The notes under the pieces are model-generated. The model was not told the origin of the DNA. It worked only from the letters and a program-made list of their open reading frames with translations, and did no database searches. This document shows positions 8,031-15,361 of a stretch of 46,542 nucleotides of DNA, piece by piece. The number at the start of each line of letters is the position of its first letter. The stretch's first letter is position 1. The DNA is from JBEIFW01 sp040382215 (GTDB lineage: Bacteria > Actinomycetota > Acidimicrobiia > Acidimicrobiales > Ilumatobacteraceae). Both the position numbers and the translations under genes were made by a program. The stretch covers positions 1 to 46,542 of the forward strand of contig JBEIFW010000004.1 in the NCBI GenBank assembly GCA_040382215.1, in the 5' to 3' direction.

Positions 8031-9554
8031 GTGGCTGCGCTGTCGTCCGTTCCCGATCATGCGCGGCGGGTGATCGCCGGGCGCTATCGGCTCGAACGAC
8101 TCATCGGCATCGGTGGAATGGCCGAGGTCTGGCGGGCCACCGATCTCGTGCTGCAGCGGCCGGTCGCCGTCAAGCTGTTGAAGGAGGCTCTGGCCGACGA
8201 CCCCGTGCTCGTCGAGCGGTTCCGACGCGAGGCTGCTGCGGCAGCCCGCCTGGCCCACCCCTGCGTCGTACGGGTTTTCGACACCGTGGGAACGCAGGCC
8301 GAGCAGGCCGTCGTGATGGAACTCGTCGAGGGGCGCACCCTGCGCCAGCGACTCGACCGAGAGGGTCGGTTGCCGGCCTCCGACGTGGTGACCATCGGGC
8401 TCGCGCTCGCCGACGGACTCGACGCCGCTCATCGAGCCGATCTCGTGCACCGCGACGTGAAGCCCGGGAACATCCTGCTCACCAACGACGGCCGTGTCGT
8501 GCTGACCGATTTCGGCATCGCTACTGCGATGCGAGCCAAGCGAGACCTCACGCGCGAGGACGTGATGATGGGGACGGCGAAATACCTGTCTCCCGAACAG
8601 GTGCTCGGGACCCCGGTCGACGCACGTTCGGACGTGTTCTCCCTCGGGGTCGTGCTCTACGAGTGCCTGGCCGGCGAGGTGCCCTTCGCCGCCGACACCG
8701 ACGCCGCAACTGCGCTCGCCCGCCTGCAGCGCACCCCGGTGCCGTTGCGCACGCTGCGCCCGGGCCTGCCCCGCGACCTCGAGGGCGTGGTCCACGCCTG
8801 CCTGGCCCGGCGACCCGAACTGCGCCCACAGAGCGCTGCAGCGCTGCGCGACCGCCTTGCCCGGCTCGAGTTGTCGCCGAGCGCCGACGCCAACCCGACG
8901 ATGCCCGAGCCATCGCCCGTCCGTCGCACCAGCCGGCGCACGGTCCTGCTCGCCGTGGGCGCGCTCGTCGCCGTATGCCTCGCCGGCGCTCTCGCCCTGG
9001 CGAACACCTCGGACCGTTCGGACACACCCGTCGCCGTGAGCGCCGGCGTCCCCGTGGACGGGGGGACGGCGACGGCAACGACGGCGTCGCCGTCCCCGAC
9101 CGGTCCCGTGTCGATCACCGGAACCGCCGAATTCGATCCGCCGCCCGGGGACGGCCGGGAAAACCCGGGCCAACTCGGCGCCCTCGTCGACGGCGACCCG
9201 GCGACGACGTGGTCGACGGTCTGCTACGAGTCGGCCACATTCGGGGCCAAAGGGGGTGTCGGGCTGCGCTTCCGGCTGTCCGCACCACCGGACGCCATGG
9301 CGCTCGAGGTCACCTCCCCCACCACGGGCTGGTCGGCCCGGGTCTTCCTCGCAACGACGGCGGGCCCAACGCTGGCCAGCTGGGGAACGGCGTCGTCGGC
9401 CGGTACGAACCTCCCGGCGGGCACGGTCCGCTTTCCACTCGCCGGCACCGGCACCGAGGTGCTGCTCTGGCTCGATCGAGCCGGCCGCGCGATCAGCGGC
9501 TGCACGTTCCCCTTCCAGATCAGGCTCTCCGATGTTCGAGTCGTCTCCCTCTGA
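8031..9554 (+). CDS. Transmembrane Ser/Thr protein kinase with extracellular jelly-roll-like domain
   Basis: This 507-residue Hanks-type kinase has an intact catalytic core: glycine loop GIGGMAEVW (26-34), VAVK lysine 48, HRDVKPGN (140-147), DFG (160-162) and SPE (187-189). A single membrane helix (about 304-324) follows a basic linker, and residues 365-507 form an outside domain with LVDGDPATTWST, the pattern of F5/8-type C (discoidin-like) sugar-binding folds. PASTA repeats are absent. In M. tuberculosis the same locus encodes MviN, a MurJ flippase fused to a pseudokinase, a TM helix and a similar outer domain. Here only the kinase part exists, and it looks active. The start of the sigma factor gene overlaps its end by 23 bp. 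Confidence 0.92.
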   Translation: MAALSSVPDHARRVIAGRYRLERLIGIGGMAEVWRATDLVLQRPVAVKLLKEALADDPVLVERFRREAAAAARLAHPCVVRVFDTVGTQAEQAVVMELVEGRTLRQRLDREGRLPASDVVTIGLALADGLDAAHRADLVHRDVKPGNILLTNDGRVVLTDFGIATAMRAKRDLTREDVMMGTAKYLSPEQVLGTPVDARSDVFSLGVVLYECLAGEVPFAADTDAATALARLQRTPVPLRTLRPGLPRDLEGVVHACLARRPELRPQSAAALRDRLARLELSPSADANPTMPEPSPVRRTSRRTVLLAVGALVAVCLAGALALANTSDRSDTPVAVSAGVPVDGGTATATTASPSPTGPVSITGTAEFDPPPGDGRENPGQLGALVDGDPATTWSTVCYESATFGAKGGVGLRFRLSAPPDAMALEVTSPTTGWSARVFLATTAGPTLASWGTASSAGTNLPAGTVRFPLAGTGTEVLLWLDRAGRAISGCTFPFQIRLSDVRVVSL

Positions 9555-10122
9555 GCCGGCCGACGCAGTCCTCGTCGCAGCGGCGCAGCGGGGTGATCGC
9601 CGAGCTCTCGAGACCCTTCTCGATCGTCATCACGACCGGGTGCGCGCCGTCTGCTGGCGCCTCACCGGCAACGGCGCCGATGCCGACGACGCCACCCAGG
9701 AGGCATTGATCGCCGTCGTCCGCGGGCTCGCCCGATTCGACGGCCGGTCGGCGTTCACCACCTGGCTCTACCGGATCGCGACGAACGCTGCGCTCGACGA
9801 ACTGCGTCGCCGGCGTCGTCGGCCCTTGCCCGATCCCGACCTGGTGGATCGCCTGGCCGCCTCGCCGGGTGCCGGCGCCGGCGTCGAGTGGGTTGCCGAG
9901 CGTGACGTCTTGGACCGGGCACTGCGCCAACTGCCCGAGGAGTACCGCATCGCCGTCGTGCTCCGTGACGTCGGCAATCTGGACTACGCCGAGATCGCCG
10001 ACGTGCTCCAGATCCCCCCGGGAACGGTTCGGTCGCGGATTGCCCGCGGACGTGCCTCGCTTGCAGCGGCGCTCGGTGGGAACCAGACGGTCGGGGACGA
10101 ACGTCCAAGGAAGCGACCATGA
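9532..10122 (+). CDS. ECF RNA polymerase sigma factor (SigM-position)
   Basis: This 196-residue group 4 sigma factor has region 2 at about 26-95 (DDATQEALIAVVRGL, WLYRIATNAALDELRRR) and region 4 at about 128-178 (LPEEYRIAVVLRDVGNLDYAEIADVL, PPGTVRSRIARGRASL). There is no extra C-terminal domain. The ATG at 9532 lies inside the end of the kinase gene, and its stop overlaps the next gene by ATGA, so kinase, sigma factor and putative anti-sigma are translationally linked. The location between the kinase and trxB matches sigM of mycobacteria, which responds to envelope or redox stress; which signal applies here is unknown. Confidence 0.9.
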   Translation: MFESSPSEPADAVLVAAAQRGDRRALETLLDRHHDRVRAVCWRLTGNGADADDATQEALIAVVRGLARFDGRSAFTTWLYRIATNAALDELRRRRRRPLPDPDLVDRLAASPGAGAGVEWVAERDVLDRALRQLPEEYRIAVVLRDVGNLDYAEIADVLQIPPGTVRSRIARGRASLAAALGGNQTVGDERPRKRP

Positions 10123-10898
10123 CCTTCTCCGGCGATCCTCTCGATCTCGACGCCGTCGACCCCGTCGACCTCGACGCGAGCGATCTGCTCGATCGACCGT
10201 CACAACGGCACGGCACGATCGACAACGCCGTGCTGATGCGTGCTGCGGAATTCGAGCGCGTCCGCACCCGACTTGTCGACGTCCCCCCGGTCGAGCCGAG
10301 TCGTCGCGCATCCTCCCTCGGAGCTGCGCTGTCTGCGTTCGACGCGGCCGCAGCGGCGGCAGCGGCCGCAGCAGCGACGGTGCCGCCATCGGGCCCGGGC
10401 GAGCGAGCGATCCCCTTGGCCCGACGTCGCCGCCGCATCTTCGCTCCGGCCGCCACCCTCGCCGCCCTCGCTGCGGCCGCCGCCGGGTTCGTCCTCGTCG
10501 GTCGGGGCCCCGCTTCGGAACCGACCGCCGCGGGCGGCGTCAACGCCAACGTTGCCAACGCACCGATGGCCGCACCACAGGCCGCGCTGCCCGAGGCGTC
10601 CGACGCGCGATCCGATGGTGTGCCGACGCTCGCTGCGTCCCCCGCCGGGACGAAGACCTCGCCCGTTGCAGCGACGTCGGTGCCCGTCGTCGCGACCGAC
10701 GTCGAGTTGCGAGCAGTGCTCGGCACACTTCCACCAACGGCCGCTCCGGCGACATGCCCCTCCCTGGCGGGTGACGTCCGTGGCCCGGTGCGCTGGGCGC
10801 CTGCAGACCAGGTCGTAGTGGTCGTCATCGCCGGTCCTCGGGTCCGGCTCGTCACGGTGGACGACTGCCTTGAGGTCACCACGATCGCCGTGCCGTAG
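10119..10898 (+). CDS. Putative membrane anti-sigma factor, no zinc motif
   Basis: This 259-residue protein has an acidic N-terminus (about 10 Asp in the first 25 residues), a run of alanines (75-86), basic residues RRRRR, one membrane helix (107-128) and a Pro/Ala-rich outer part ending in a small domain with two Cys. Its position right after the ECF sigma gene, with ATGA overlap, and its single-pass topology suggest an anti-sigma factor (RsmA/Rv3912 slot). However, the HxxxCxxC zinc-anti-sigma signature is absent, so the assignment is contextual. The two Cys residues in the outer domain might form a disulfide, which would fit with the thioredoxin genes downstream. Confidence 0.6.
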   Translation: MTFSGDPLDLDAVDPVDLDASDLLDRPSQRHGTIDNAVLMRAAEFERVRTRLVDVPPVEPSRRASSLGAALSAFDAAAAAAAAAAATVPPSGPGERAIPLARRRRRIFAPAATLAALAAAAAGFVLVGRGPASEPTAAGGVNANVANAPMAAPQAALPEASDARSDGVPTLAASPAGTKTSPVAATSVPVVATDVELRAVLGTLPPTAAPATCPSLAGDVRGPVRWAPADQVVVVVIAGPRVRLVTVDDCLEVTTIAVP

Positions 10899-10901
10899 GC
10901 T
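10896..10901 (+). promoter_or_regulatory. -10 box (TAGGCT) before the small membrane protein
   Basis: TAGGCT overlaps the stop of the upstream gene and lies 6 nt before ATG 10908, giving a probable leaderless promoter for the membrane protein and trxB. Confidence 0.5.
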
Positions 10902-10907
10902 GCCGGC

Positions 10908-11210
10908 ATGCCTGATCAGCCGTCGGCGGACTGGGTCGCCCAGGTCACAGACACGATCGTGCGCACGATCGGCACGCTCCGGGATCGCACCACGAAGCCG
11001 GCGATCACCATCGCCCGCGGGCTGGTGTTCGGCATCATGGCCTCCATCCTGGGAATGGTCGCCGTCGTGCTGCTGGCCGTGCTCGTCGTCCGAGTCATCG
11101 AGAACTACCTGCCGGGCGGGGTGTGGAAATCGCACTTCATCACCGGGGCGCTGTTCTGTGTCGGCGGGTTGATCCTGATGTTTAAGCGTCATTCGAAGGC
11201 GGAATCGTGA
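10908..11210 (+). CDS. Small two-helix membrane protein upstream of trxB
   Basis: This 100-residue protein has two predicted membrane helices: about 42-63 (FGIMASILGMVAVVLLAVLV) and about 77-93 (ITGALFCVGGLILMF), joined by a short outside loop and flanked by basic residues. It resembles actinobacterial holin-X/phage-holin superfamily III-like small proteins in layout, but no clear motif is seen and it is unlikely to be a phage holin. Its stop overlaps the trxB GTG start by 4 bp, so the two are coupled. Function unknown. Confidence 0.75.
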   Translation: MPDQPSADWVAQVTDTIVRTIGTLRDRTTKPAITIARGLVFGIMASILGMVAVVLLAVLVVRVIENYLPGGVWKSHFITGALFCVGGLILMFKRHSKAES

Positions 11211-12160
11211 ACGGACCTGCGGTCCATGACGTCCTCATCATCGGTTCGGGGCCCGCTGGCCTCACCGCGGCGATCTACACGGCGCGAGCCAGCCTCTCGC
11301 CGTTGGTGATCGAGGGTGAGCCGTCCTCCACCAGTGACCAGCCGGGCGGGCAGCTCATGCTCACCACCGAGGTCGAGAACTTCCCCGGCTTCCCCGAGGG
11401 GATCATGGGTCCCGAGTTGATGACCCGGTTCCGCGAGCAGGCAGGCCGATTCGGCGCCACCTTCCTCACCGAGAAAGTCACCCGGGTCGACTTCTCGCAA
11501 CGCCCCTTCCGGGTCTGGGTACGCGAGCAGGAGTTCCTCGCTCGATGCATCATCGTGTCGACCGGCGCTCAATCGCTGATGCTCGGTCTCGAAGCGGAGC
11601 AGCGCTTGATCGGCCACGGACTCAGCACGTGCGCCACGTGTGACGGGTTCTTCTTCCGGGGTCAGGAGATCGCTGTGGTGGGCGGAGGTGACTCGGCCAT
11701 CGAGGAGGCAACCTTCCTCACCAAGTTCGCCTCGAAGGTCACGATCATCCATCGTCGCGACAGCTTGCGGGCGTCGAAGATCATGCAGGAACGTGCGTTC
11801 GCAAACCCGAAGATCGACTTCCTCTGGAACCACACGGTGGTTGACCTCGTCGGCGAGAGCTCGCTGGCCGGCGCCGTGGTCGAACACGTGTCCACCGGCG
11901 CACGCCGGACGCTGGATGTCACCGGGGTGTTCGTGGCCATCGGGCACCGGCCGAACACGGGGCTGTTCGAGGGCATCCTCGACATGGAGGACACCGGCTA
12001 CCTGATCACCCGACCGGGCTCCACCGCGACGAACGTCGACGGGGTCTTCGCCGGCGGCGACGTACAGGACAGCACCTACCGCCAGGCGATCACGGCGGCG
12101 GGTAGTGGCTGTATGGCGGCAATCGACGCGGAACGTTGGCTCGAGGCGTCCGGCCACTGA
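11207..12160 (+). CDS. trxB: Thioredoxin-disulfide reductase
   Basis: This FAD- and NADPH-dependent enzyme reduces oxidised thioredoxin. At 317 residues it has the usual length. Visible are the FAD-binding IIGSGPAGLTAAIYTARA (11-28), the redox pair CATC (142-145) followed by DGFFFRG, the NADPH-binding VVGGGDSAIEEA (157-168), and the second FAD motif VDGVFAGGDVQD near the C-terminus. It acts in the cytosol with the thioredoxin encoded 80 bp downstream. GTG start overlapping the upstream gene; order sigma-antisigma-trxB-trxA is the standard one near actinobacterial origins. Confidence 0.97.
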   Translation: MNGPAVHDVLIIGSGPAGLTAAIYTARASLSPLVIEGEPSSTSDQPGGQLMLTTEVENFPGFPEGIMGPELMTRFREQAGRFGATFLTEKVTRVDFSQRPFRVWVREQEFLARCIIVSTGAQSLMLGLEAEQRLIGHGLSTCATCDGFFFRGQEIAVVGGGDSAIEEATFLTKFASKVTIIHRRDSLRASKIMQERAFANPKIDFLWNHTVVDLVGESSLAGAVVEHVSTGARRTLDVTGVFVAIGHRPNTGLFEGILDMEDTGYLITRPGSTATNVDGVFAGGDVQDSTYRQAITAAGSGCMAAIDAERWLEASGH

Positions 12161-12240
12161 TCTAGGTTTCCCGCCCCGGGAATGCCACCGCTGCCTGCCA
12201 GTGTTGGAGCGAACGGGATCTCCAGCCGAAAGGGCGAACG

Positions 12241-12582
12241 ATGGCAGACGGCATCATCAACCTGACCACCTCCACCTTCGACGAGACGGTGCAGTCGTCG
12301 GACACCGCCGTCGTCGTCGACTTCTGGGCCGAATGGTGCGGTCCGTGCAAGATGATCGCCCCCATCCTCACGGAGATCGCCGCCGAGCAGAAGGGCAAGC
12401 TGACGATCGCGAAACTGAACGTCGACGAGCACCCGGATCTCGCAATGAAGTACAACGTCATGAGCATTCCAACCCTGCTCGTGTTCGAAGGAGGCGAGTT
12501 GCGCAAGCGTCTCGTCGGGGCCAAAGGCAAGGGCCAACTCCTGCAGGAGTTGAAGGAATTCCTTCCGACGGACTCCCACTGA
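12241..12582 (+). CDS. trxA: Thioredoxin
   Basis: This 113-residue thioredoxin is a disulfide reductant for cytosolic proteins. The active site WCGPC is at 32-36 in the context VVDFWAEWCGPCKMIAP, and the cis-proline loop reads MSIPTLLVF. The ATG has an AAAGGG Shine-Dalgarno 8 nt upstream, so unlike many neighbours it has a leader; TAGGTT about 75 nt upstream (12163) may be an additional promoter. The stop TGA overlaps a CTG that is the best start for the next gene. Confidence 0.97.
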   Translation: MADGIINLTTSTFDETVQSSDTAVVVDFWAEWCGPCKMIAPILTEIAAEQKGKLTIAKLNVDEHPDLAMKYNVMSIPTLLVFEGGELRKRLVGAKGKGQLLQELKEFLPTDSH

Positions 12583-13532
12583 CGTCCGGCGACCGTGGTG
12601 AGGCCGTTCGCGATCTTCAGCGGCGCCTCGCAGCGGTCGGTTTCCAGCCGGCCGGCATCGATCCAGGTGTGTTCGGCGTTGCCACCGAAGCAGCGTTGCG
12701 TGCCTTCCAGCACAGTCGAGGTCTGCGGGAGACCGGTGCCTGCGACGAAACGACCTGGTCTGCGCTGGTGGAGGCGAGTTGGAAGCTCGGCGACCGTCAC
12801 CTCTACCTGCGGCGGCCAAACCTCCGCGGCGACGACGTGGCGGATCTTCAGGTTCGCCTCGGGCGCCTCGGATTCGACTGCGGGTGGGTGGACGGGATCT
12901 TCGGCCCGTCCACGTCGGCTGCGGTGGCGGAGTTCCAGCGAAACGTTGGACTCTCTTCCGACGGGGTCGTCGGACACGAGACGTTCCGAGCGCTCCAACG
13001 CCTTGCGATGCGATCCCAAACCGGTCAGCTCGTCAATGCGGTGCGCCAGGCGCTCCGCTTCGACCGCGCCGTGCCCAATCCCCGACTCGTGGTCGGTCAC
13101 GAGGGCAATCTGGCGGCGCTCGCGCGGGCGCTCGCTCGCACACTTCGAGACCGGGGCGCCAGGGTGGTCACCGCCGACGACGGAAGTAGCCGTGTGAACG
13201 CCAGCGTGGCGAACCGATTCGACGCGCAGCTCTACGTCGGCCTGGCGACCGAGTCCGATGCTTCGTGGATTGGGTACTACGAAACCCACGGGTTCGCATC
13301 CCCCGGTGGCCGACGCCTTGCGGAGACCCTCGTACGTTCGCTCACTCCGGAAGTCGAGACCTCGGCTCGGGGGATGCGGCTTCCGATCTTGCGGGAGACG
13401 CAGATGCCCGCCGTCGTGATCGAACTCGGACCTACTGGTCGTCTTCCGGACCGTCATCCCAGCGTCACGTCGCGGATCGCTGACGGCATCGTCGAGTGGT
13501 GCGGCGCGCCGGGCGCCGAACCTTCTACCTGA
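12579..13532 (+). CDS. cwlM: CwlM-like protein: two peptidoglycan-binding domains plus degenerate amidase_3
   Basis: The protein has 317 residues with the CwlM layout: peptidoglycan-binding repeat 1 (about 5-65), repeat 2 (about 83-142, with VADLQVRLGRLGFDCGWVDG) and an amidase_3-like domain (about 168-308). The amidase is eroded: DPGHGG is replaced by a short VVGHEG, and the SxHxNA zinc histidine segment reads YVGLATES, so hydrolysis is unlikely; the late Glu in VIELG remains. There is no signal peptide. In mycobacteria CwlM, encoded at the same place after trxC, is a cytosolic regulator of MurA. No ATG, GTG or TTG occurs in frame before the first domain; CTG at 12579, overlapping the trxA stop (CTGA), is the only start that keeps it whole. 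The next GTG, 12669, would cut domain 1 in half. Confidence 0.82.
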   Translation: MTSGDRGEAVRDLQRRLAAVGFQPAGIDPGVFGVATEAALRAFQHSRGLRETGACDETTWSALVEASWKLGDRHLYLRRPNLRGDDVADLQVRLGRLGFDCGWVDGIFGPSTSAAVAEFQRNVGLSSDGVVGHETFRALQRLAMRSQTGQLVNAVRQALRFDRAVPNPRLVVGHEGNLAALARALARTLRDRGARVVTADDGSSRVNASVANRFDAQLYVGLATESDASWIGYYETHGFASPGGRRLAETLVRSLTPEVETSARGMRLPILRETQMPAVVIELGPTGRLPDRHPSVTSRIADGIVEWCGAPGAEPST

Positions 13533-13561
13533 GGTCAGTTATTCCCTCAGCCGGTGGTCGA

Positions 13562-13603
13562 CGTCCACATCATGTGGATAACACTGTGGGGACTCGGTGG
13601 ACG
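13562..13603. promoter_or_regulatory. DnaA-box cluster between cwlM-like gene and parB
   Basis: The spacer contains a perfect minus-strand DnaA box (TGTGGATAA, 13573-13581), with GTCCACA at 13563-13569, TGTGGGGA at 13585-13592 and GGTGGACG at 13597-13604 close by. This density within about 40 bp is unusual outside an origin. It may titrate DnaA or form part of a multipartite origin; this is inference. Confidence 0.5.
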
Positions 13604-13616
13604 ACCGGGTGCCCGG

Positions 13617-14519
13617 TCACTCCGGCCGGCCGGAGGCCATCACGCGGTAGATGCGTTCGAGGTCCTCGAGTCCGGCGAACTCGATGACGACTCTTCCCTT
13701 CCGATTGGCGAATTGGACGCCGACGCGGGTGTCGAGCAGCTCCGAAAGCGCCTCTTCGAGTTCGAGCAGACCCGGCGGACGCAACGGTGTCGCCGGTGTC
13801 CGCGTGGGTGGGGTGGCGGGCACCTCGGGCGGGTCCACCTGCTCGCGAGCGGAACGTACCAGATCCTCCACGGCACGAACGGAAAGGCCCTCCTCGCTGA
13901 TTCGAACTGCGAGCCGCTCCATGTCCTTTCGATCGGTGAGGCCGAGCAGCGCTCGTGCGTGGCCCGCGGACACCCGCCCTTCGGCGAGAAGATGTTGGAC
14001 GACCGCAGGCAACTGGAGGAGTCGGAGGGTATTGGAGATCGCCGCCCGACTCTTGGAGACCCTTGCGGCGACCTGGTCATGGGTGAGCGCAAAGTCCTCG
14101 ATCAGTTGCTGATAGGCAGCCGCCTCCTCGAGCGGGCTCAGATCCTGACGGTGGAGGTTCTCCACCAGCGCCTGCTCCACACTCAACAGGTCGTCCGTGA
14201 CCCGCACGATCGCCGGGATGAGATCGAGGCCCGCACGGCGAGCAGCGCGCCATCGACGCTCTCCAGCGATCAACTGATACCGGCCATCCGCAACCGGGCG
14301 AACCAGGATGGGTTGAAGCACGCCGAGGGCACGCACCGACGCAGTCAGGTCGACGAGCGCTTCTTCGTCGAAGACGGTTCGAGGTTGATGGGGATTTGGG
14401 TCGATCTGCCCAACCGGCAGCTCGCGCAGCGCAGCCCCTTCGACGGGTGGTGCCTGCTCAGGGTCGCTGGGCAGCAGGGCTGCCAGGCCTCGGCCGAGGC
14501 CGCTACGCCGCTCCACCAC
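13617..14519 (-). CDS. parB: Chromosome-partitioning protein ParB (CTPase, parS-binding)
   Basis: This 300-residue ParB nucleates on parS and spreads as a CTP-dependent clamp to drive origin segregation. Elements: N-terminal RRSGLGRGLAALLP (ParA-interacting segment), DPNPHQPR, the CTP-binding IAGERRWRAARRAG (84-97), NLHRQDLSPLEEA, the helix-turn-helix around VAARVSKSRAAISNTLRLL, and a C-terminal dimer domain after a Pro/Thr-rich linker. The parA stop lies 17 bp inside this gene. An AAGGAGG sequence is 3 nt from the first GTG (14519) and 6 nt from a second GTG (14516), so either may be used. The matching parS lies at 15346-15361. Confidence 0.96.
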   Translation of the reverse strand: MVERRSGLGRGLAALLPSDPEQAPPVEGAALRELPVGQIDPNPHQPRTVFDEEALVDLTASVRALGVLQPILVRPVADGRYQLIAGERRWRAARRAGLDLIPAIVRVTDDLLSVEQALVENLHRQDLSPLEEAAAYQQLIEDFALTHDQVAARVSKSRAAISNTLRLLQLPAVVQHLLAEGRVSAGHARALLGLTDRKDMERLAVRISEEGLSVRAVEDLVRSAREQVDPPEVPATPPTRTPATPLRPPGLLELEEALSELLDTRVGVQFANRKGRVVIEFAGLEDLERIYRVMASGRPE

Positions 14520-15315
14520 TTACCTCCTTGGCGAGCTCCCGGTAGGCGATAGCGCCTCGGGACGTTGGGTCGAAGGTGATGATCGGTTGCCCGAACGACG
14601 GTGCCTCCGAGAGGCGCACCGTACGGGGCACGATCGTACGACACACCTTTGCCCCGAAATGGTCGCGGACCTCTTGCACGACCTGATCCGCGAGCTTGGT
14701 GCGAGCGTCGTACATCACGAGAACGATGGTGCTGATTTGCAGCGTCGGATTGAGCCCCTTGCGCACCAACTCGACGTTCCGCACCAGCTGACCGAGGCCT
14801 TCGAGGGCGTAGTACTCGCACTGAATGGGCACCAGGACCTCGGTCGCCGCCGCAAGCGCGTTTACCGTCAAGAGACCAAGGCTCGGCGGACAGTCGATCA
14901 GCACGTAGTCGTAGTCCTCTCGAACCGTCTCCAACGCCCGCTTCAGGCGTAGCTCCCGGCTGAAGGCCGGTACGAGTTCGATCTCAGCGCCCGCAAGGTC
15001 CAGCGTGGCAGGAGCCACGAAGAGATTCCGCACCGATGTCGGTTCGATGCAATCCTCGATCGGTACGTCATTCAGGAGCACGTCGTAGGTGGATGCAGAC
15101 AAGACGTGGGTGTCGATACCGAGTCCGGTGCTGGCGTTGCCCTGCGGATCAAGATCGATCAGGAGGGTCCGAAACCCAAGAACGGCCAGGCAGGCGCCAA
15201 GATTGACGGTGGTCGTCGTCTTGCCGACACCCCCCTTCTGGTTTGCAACCGCAAGGATCCGCTGCTTCGCTGATGCCCGCTCTACGGAAACGCCCGATGA
15301 GAGGTCGGTGCTCAT
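14503..15315 (-). CDS. parA: Chromosome-partitioning ATPase ParA (Soj)
   Basis: This 270-residue Walker-type ATPase binds DNA when ATP-loaded and moves ParB-parS complexes. The deviant Walker A KGGVGKTTT is at about 27-35, with LLIDLDPQGNAS following and VLIDCPPSLGLL as Walker B. The ATG at 15315 has a strong GGAGGAG Shine-Dalgarno 5 nt upstream; a longer reading to 15411 crosses the parS site and the end of rsmG and is rejected. It overlaps parB by 17 bp and starts 34 bp after the rsmG stop, forming one operon. Confidence 0.96.
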   Translation of the reverse strand: MSTDLSSGVSVERASAKQRILAVANQKGGVGKTTTTVNLGACLAVLGFRTLLIDLDPQGNASTGLGIDTHVLSASTYDVLLNDVPIEDCIEPTSVRNLFVAPATLDLAGAEIELVPAFSRELRLKRALETVREDYDYVLIDCPPSLGLLTVNALAAATEVLVPIQCEYYALEGLGQLVRNVELVRKGLNPTLQISTIVLVMYDARTKLADQVVQEVRDHFGAKVCRTIVPRTVRLSEAPSFGQPIITFDPTSRGAIAYRELAKEVSGGAA

Positions 15316-15345
15316 TGCTCCTCCGGTGTCCATCCCGCAGGTGGA

Positions 15346-15361
15346 CGTTTCACGTGGAACG
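15346..15361. promoter_or_regulatory. parS centromere site
   Basis: CGTTTCACGTGGAACG is a 16-bp near-perfect inverted repeat centred on CACGTG; the inner 14 bp (GTTTCACGTGGAAC) correspond to the bacterial parS consensus TGTTTCACGTGAAACA with the G/G variant typical of actinobacteria. It lies at the end of rsmG and includes the rsmG stop codon (15350-15352), 30 bp before parA. I see no second copy in the window. Confidence 0.9.

Noticed and set aside
7167..9173. 668-codon minus-strand frame across degV and the kinase
   Set aside because: Spans the junction of two well-supported plus-strand genes and lacks domain-like sequence.
10367..10400. GC-rich alanine-codon run in the anti-sigma gene as a possible CRISPR-like or microsatellite repeat
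   Set aside because: It is an in-frame polyalanine stretch of mixed codons; no spacer-repeat structure. No CRISPR array is seen anywhere in the window.
13529..13550. CTGAGG...CCTCAG stem-loop at the end of the CwlM-like gene
   Set aside because: Only 6 bp, with a 10-nt loop and no T-run; too weak to call a terminator.
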